DNA of 64,000 nt, taken from Nymphaea colorata (taxonomy: Eukaryota > Streptophyta > Magnoliopsida > Nymphaeales > Nymphaeaceae). The notes below the pieces were generated by a model. That model ran no database searches. It saw nothing but the letters and a program-made list of their open reading frames with translations, and was not told the origin of the DNA. Where the stretch lies: contig NC_045143.1 of the NCBI RefSeq assembly GCF_008831285.2, forward strand, positions 1,585,503 to 1,649,502, given 5' to 3'. Shown here one piece after another: positions 63,846-64,000 of the stretch. Every line of letters starts with the position of its first letter. Position 1 is the first letter of the stretch. Position numbers and translations under genes: made by a program.

Positions 63846-63852
63846 ATAAATA
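63846..63852 (+). promoter_or_regulatory. TATA box of a gene starting at the window edge
   Basis: ATAAATA is followed by a purine-rich leader that looks transcribed (about 63880-63980), ending at an ATG in good context. Confidence 0.45.
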
Positions 63853-63980
63853 GGGGGAAGGCAGCCAGTTCTTGTGCTTCTCTTGTCATACTTCTCCTGA
63901 GTTTGGTGCTATCCGAGTCTTCCATTTGTTGCGGAGATAGAGGGAGAGGAAACGCAGATACCAGGAAGCGGCAGAGGAGG

Positions 63981-64000
63981 ATGAGCCAGGAGGGCCAAGC
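63981..64000 (+). CDS. Start of an unidentified gene, cut by the window end
   Basis: ATGAGCCAGGAGGGCCAAGC reads MSQEGQ. It follows a TATA box by 129 bases and a GA-rich leader, and the context gaggATGAG is acceptable for a plant start. Only six codons are visible, so no family can be named, and the true start might lie beyond the edge. Confidence 0.4.

Overview
This is nuclear DNA from a flowering plant. The evidence is the spliced genes with AT-rich introns, plant-only families (WOX homeodomain, PPR, AHP6-type HPt, hybrid proline-rich protein, ROD1/PDCT), many TA, GA and CT microsatellites, and scattered transposon debris. Nothing identifies the species. The gene forms do not look grass-like, for example Asn rather than Gln in the pseudo-HPt protein. 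An early-diverging angiosperm is possible but unproven.

Layout. 0.9-2.0 kb holds a decayed ATS3-type embryo protein gene (+). 3.1-3.75 kb holds a two-exon WOX3-like WUSCHEL-clade homeobox gene (-). 4-17.5 kb is a gene-poor stretch of microsatellites, MITE-like and short AT-rich repeats. 17.6-22.8 kb carries a large NFRKB/INO80-type gene (+) with a leader intron, an E2F site and a telo-box. 26.7-28.3 kb is an intronless PPR gene (+). 31.15-31.66 kb is a secreted proline-rich eight-cysteine protein gene (+). 33.4-40.3 kb is a five-exon UCHL5/UCH37-type deubiquitinase gene (+). Its two long introns hold a hAT-like MITE with clean target-site duplications, a LINE fragment (-) and a truncated copy of the PPR gene. 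45.65-46.61 kb is a five-exon AHP6-type pseudo-phosphotransfer gene (+). 52.3-54.3 kb is a three-exon ROD1/PDCT gene (+). 54.3-63.8 kb is gene-poor. At 63.98 kb a further gene begins and is cut by the window end.

The genes are monocistronic and mostly unrelated in function: development (WOX3, AHP6), seed and lipid metabolism (ATS3-like, PDCT), organelle RNA (PPR) and cell wall (HyPRP). The exception is the NFRKB-like and UCHL5-like pair. Their animal counterparts bind each other in the INO80 complex, and here they lie within about 11 kb on the same strand.

I see no entirely new system. The best leads are the NFRKB/UCHL5 linkage, the exactly placed H-to-N change in the pseudo-HPt protein, the MITE with its internal empty-site copy, and the PPR fragment inside the UCHL5 intron. 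No tRNA, rRNA, CRISPR or intact LTR element was seen.
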